A stretch of 64,000 nt of DNA from Mesotoga sp. Brook.08.105.5.1 (lineage in GTDB: Bacteria; Thermotogota; Thermotogae; Petrotogales; Kosmotogaceae). Location of the stretch: the NCBI RefSeq assembly GCF_002752635.1, contig NZ_AYTW01000007.1:16245-80244 (forward strand). The letters run 5' to 3'. Positions 61,773 to 64,000 of the stretch are shown here, one piece after another. A model generated the notes under the pieces. That model was given only the letters and a program-made list of their open reading frames with translations. It was not told where the DNA came from and did no database searches. Both the position numbers and the translations under genes were made by a program. Numbering within the stretch: the first letter of the stretch is position 1; each line of letters opens with the position of its first letter.

Positions 61773-63857
61773 ATGCCAAAAGCCAGAGTCTACGCACTTG
61801 CTAAGAGACTTAACATAACGGCAAGAGAGCTGCTGGACGAACTTGAGGAGCTCGGTGTTACCGTCAAGAACCATATGTCCGTTCTTGACGAGGAGACCGT
61901 TAATATCATCGTTGGTCTCTATGAGGAAGAAAAGAAGGAGCTCTTAAGGAAGGTCGAAAAGGCGAAGAATAAGATTCAGGAGAAAGAAGTAAAGAATCTT
62001 GAGAAGAAATTAGTCTCGAAAGAGGAGCCAGGGACCGAGAAAAAAACTCCGGTTGAGCATAAAGTAAGAACGATCAAGCTGAAGAGCAACGAATTCAAGC
62101 TCGACATACTCGCCAAGAAGATGAACGTTCAGATCTCCAAGGTGATAAAGGATCAGTTCATGAACGGGATAATACTTCGCCCCGGCCAGATTCTCTCGCT
62201 TGAAGACGCGGTGAAAATTGCCAAGAATTACGAATGGGAAGTGGAGCTGGTTCATGAAGAAGAGATGAATCCCTTTGAGAGCATCGCGAGTTCTTACGCA
62301 GAATCTTACAAAGAAAGCTCAAGACTGGTTCAGAGGCCCCCGGTCGTCACGGTTATGGGGCACGTTGACCATGGGAAGACTACGCTTCTCGACAGAATTA
62401 GAAAGGCCAAGGTCGCCGAAGACGAAATCGGAGGCATTACCCAGACAATAGGTGCTTACCAGGTCGAGATAAGAAACAAGAAGATCACGTTCATTGATAC
62501 GCCCGGGCACGAGGCATTCACCGAAATGAGAGCGCGCGGAGCTCAGGCAACGGATATCGTAGTTCTTGTTGTAGCGGCCGACGACGGTGTTATGCCGCAG
62601 ACTATAGAGGCTTATAACCACGCGAAGACAGCAAATGTGCCCATAATTGTCGCGATAAACAAAATAGACAAACCAAACGCAAACATAGACCTCACGAAGC
62701 AACAGCTCGCCTCGAAGCTTGGCCTCGTTCCTGAAGACTGGGGCGGGGACACTGTAACAGTTCCTGTATCTGCGAAAACAGGCAAGGGCGTTGAGGATGT
62801 TCTTGAGATGATCCTTCTTGTAGCCGAAGTAGCAGATGTGAAGTGCATTCCCGAAGGAAACGCAAGAGGAATCATTATTGACTCAAGAATGGACAAGGCC
62901 GTAGGTCCCCTGGCAACTCTCGTTGTAAAAGACGGGATTTTAAGACCTGGCGACTACGTTGTTGCCGGTTCTGCCTCAGGCAGAGTGAAGGCATTGATTA
63001 ACGAATACGGGAAGCGAATCAAAGAAGCCCATCCTTCAGATCCTGTGCAGATTATTGGCTTCGACGAGGTTCCCGATGTCCACAGTGTTGTGTACGCGGT
63101 TGAAAACCTTGATACTTCAAGATCGCTTGCCGAATACGCAAAGAGTAAGGCTCAGAAAGAAAAATCCGTTACCACCAGGCACCATATCAGGCTTGAAGAA
63201 TTCCTCTCAACGACTGGCAACACTGACGAGAAGAAGGATCTCAATGTGATACTGAAAGCCGATTCCTTCGGCACAGTCGAGGCTCTGAAGCAGGCCTTGG
63301 CCAAGCTAGAGAATAACGACGTCAGGATTGAGGTCGTCCATTCTGGAATCGGCTCTGTAAATTCGAGTGACGTAATGCTGGCATCTGCCTCCGATGCCGT
63401 AATAATGGGCTTCAAAGTTAAACCCGATGCCCAGGCAAGAAAACTGGCAGAAGTTGAGGGCGTACAGATCAAAGTTTACGAGATCATCTTTAACTTGATA
63501 GACGACCTCAAGAAAGCCCTTGAGGGTCTCCTAGAACCCGAGGAAGTCGATGAAGTGATCGGCCATGGACACATAAAGCAGTTGTTCAGAATCAGTAAAG
63601 TTGGAACTATAGCCGGTGTTCAGGTGGACGATGGACACGTGCTTAAGAAAGGCAGAATGAGAGTATACAGAAAGAACGAGGAAATCGCAGACGTAGCGAT
63701 CGAAGTGCTCAAGCATTACAAAGACGATGCGAGCAGGGTAGATGCCCCAATGGAGTGCGGAATAAAGGCGCTCGGCTTTGATGACTTCCAGGAAGAAGAT
63801 CAGCTTGAATTCCACAGCAAGAAGAGCGTGAAGAGAACAATAGATTTTACCGAATAA
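61773..63857 (+). CDS. infB: Translation initiation factor IF-2
   Basis: 694 residues, short for IF-2 because the N-terminal variable region is compact (two IF2_N-like helical modules at about 1-55 and 100-150, joined by a Lys/Glu linker). The GTPase domain has [33 protein letters not shown] and [13 protein letters not shown]. The C-terminal domains that bind fMet-tRNA follow ([17 protein letters not shown]). GGGAGGTGA precedes ATG 61773. Confidence 0.97.
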   Translation: MPKARVYALAKRLNITARELLDELEELGVTVKNHMSVLDEETVNIIVGLYEEEKKELLRKVEKAKNKIQEKEVKNLEKKLVSKEEPGTEKKTPVEHKVRTIKLKSNEFKLDILAKKMNVQISKVIKDQFMNGIILRPGQILSLEDAVKIAKNYEWEVELVHEEEMNPFESIASSYAESYKESSRLVQRPPVVTVMGHVDHGKTTLLDRIRKAKVAEDEIGGITQTIGAYQVEIRNKKITFIDTPGHEAFTEMRARGAQATDIVVLVVAADDGVMPQTIEAYNHAKTANVPIIVAINKIDKPNANIDLTKQQLASKLGLVPEDWGGDTVTVPVSAKTGKGVEDVLEMILLVAEVADVKCIPEGNARGIIIDSRMDKAVGPLATLVVKDGILRPGDYVVAGSASGRVKALINEYGKRIKEAHPSDPVQIIGFDEVPDVHSVVYAVENLDTSRSLAEYAKSKAQKEKSVTTRHHIRLEEFLSTTGNTDEKKDLNVILKADSFGTVEALKQALAKLENNDVRIEVVHSGIGSVNSSDVMLASASDAVIMGFKVKPDAQARKLAEVEGVQIKVYEIIFNLIDDLKKALEGLLEPEEVDEVIGHGHIKQLFRISKVGTIAGVQVDDGHVLKKGRMRVYRKNEEIADVAIEVLKHYKDDASRVDAPMECGIKALGFDDFQEEDQLEFHSKKSVKRTIDFTE

Positions 63858-63876
63858 GTCCTTTGATAGATGAATG

Positions 63877-63902
63877 AGGTCCCTTGATGGGGCCTTTTTT
63901 TT
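63877..63902 (+). terminator. Intrinsic terminator of infB
   Basis: Stem AGGTCCC / GGGGCCT (63877-63883 with 63889-63895), TTGAT loop, followed by an eight-T run ending at 63902. Confidence 0.9.
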
Positions 63903-63922
63903 GGAAAAAACGAGGTTGCGGG

Positions 63923-64000
63923 GTGTGCGCACGTCCAGCTAAGGCAAGAATGTTCAGTGGGAGAAAAAGGCCCACCGGGGAAGAAGTCAGAGCCCCGTAG
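63923..64000 (+). other. Structured, apparently non-coding tail, truncated by the window edge
   Basis: GTGGG (63957-63961) pairs with CCCAC (63971-63975). Immediately next, CGGGG (63976-63980) pairs with CCCCG (63993-63997), giving two stacked hairpins. GTGTGCGCAC upstream contains a self-complementary GTGCGCAC and a GUGYG-like sequence, the 5' signature of group II introns. No open reading frame or ribosome-binding site is evident. Whether this is an RNA gene, an intron end or a chance fold cannot be decided from 78 bases. Confidence 0.35.

Noticed and set aside
1..64000. CRISPR array, insertion sequence, prophage or integrase-associated attachment site.
   Set aside because: No regularly spaced direct repeats, transposase, integrase or phage genes were seen; the three tRNA genes are not followed by partial tRNA duplications.

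Overview
The window is about 64 kb of a bacterial chromosome of moderate G+C. It is densely coded, with mostly operonic genes and no insertion sequence, prophage or CRISPR array. Gene content points to the Thermotogae, most likely the mesophilic Mesotoga/Kosmotoga branch. The evidence is a hrcA-grpE-dnaJ operon without dnaK, a GH57 branching enzyme next to a DUF4912 protein, a very long MalG permease, a B12-dependent methylmalonyl-CoA module, many TTG starts, and strong GGAGG ribosome-binding sites. This assignment is inference from gene content; no 16S rRNA is present.

Layout, left half. 1-2883 holds the end of a Trk potassium-uptake regulator, trkH and hisS. 2950-5361 carries a DUF4912 protein and a GH57 glycogen branching enzyme. 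5395-7702 is an exported parvulin-type prolyl isomerase with a hairpin leader, followed by tRNA-Gln on the minus strand. 7868-12501 is an operon of nucleoside kinase, a CsoR-like repressor, tRNA m1A58 methyltransferase, C-terminal processing protease and an unknown anchored protein. 12584-16254 has an RND/MMPL exporter, a small membrane protein and a PPP-type phosphatase. Glutamate dehydrogenase, tRNA-Arg, psuG with an amidohydrolase, tRNA-Met, mnmG and a biotin-less oxaloacetate decarboxylase alpha subunit (oadA) follow. 24374-30171 is a malEFG-type sugar importer lacking its ATPase gene.

Layout, right half. 30430-36020 has a phosphodiesterase facing the minus-strand block hrcA-grpE-dnaJ-yitT-tsaB, which is controlled by a CIRCE operator. 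Back to back with it, from a promoter whose -35 box overlaps, runs the cell-wall cluster murE-murF-mraY-murD-ftsW-murG-murC (36069-44647). A radical SAM/B12-type protein and an M42 aminopeptidase lie on the minus strand. 47568-53245 encodes methylmalonyl-CoA mutase (two subunits), MeaB, epimerase, a carboxyltransferase subunit, an OadG-like anchor and a biotin carrier. Then come a SprT-like protein, a small protein with DNA polymerase IV, methylglyoxal synthase, two unknown proteins, and an operon of nnr, rpoN, thiN and yfcE. The window ends with a UPF0173 hydrolase, an L7Ae-like protein and infB. After the infB terminator there is a structured, apparently non-coding tail cut off by the window edge.

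How the genes work together. The methylmalonyl-CoA cluster plus the remote oadA could form a complete biotin-dependent transcarboxylase linking pyruvate/oxaloacetate to propionyl-CoA/succinyl-CoA; no sodium-pump beta subunit is present here. The mur/fts genes supply cytoplasmic peptidoglycan precursor synthesis. malEFG and the branching enzyme point to alpha-glucan uptake and storage. No clearly novel multi-gene system stands out. The most unusual items are the giant MalG insert, a CsoR homologue with Tyr in place of the copper-binding His, a CIRCE element enclosing the hrcA Shine-Dalgarno, and the structured RNA-like tail after infB.
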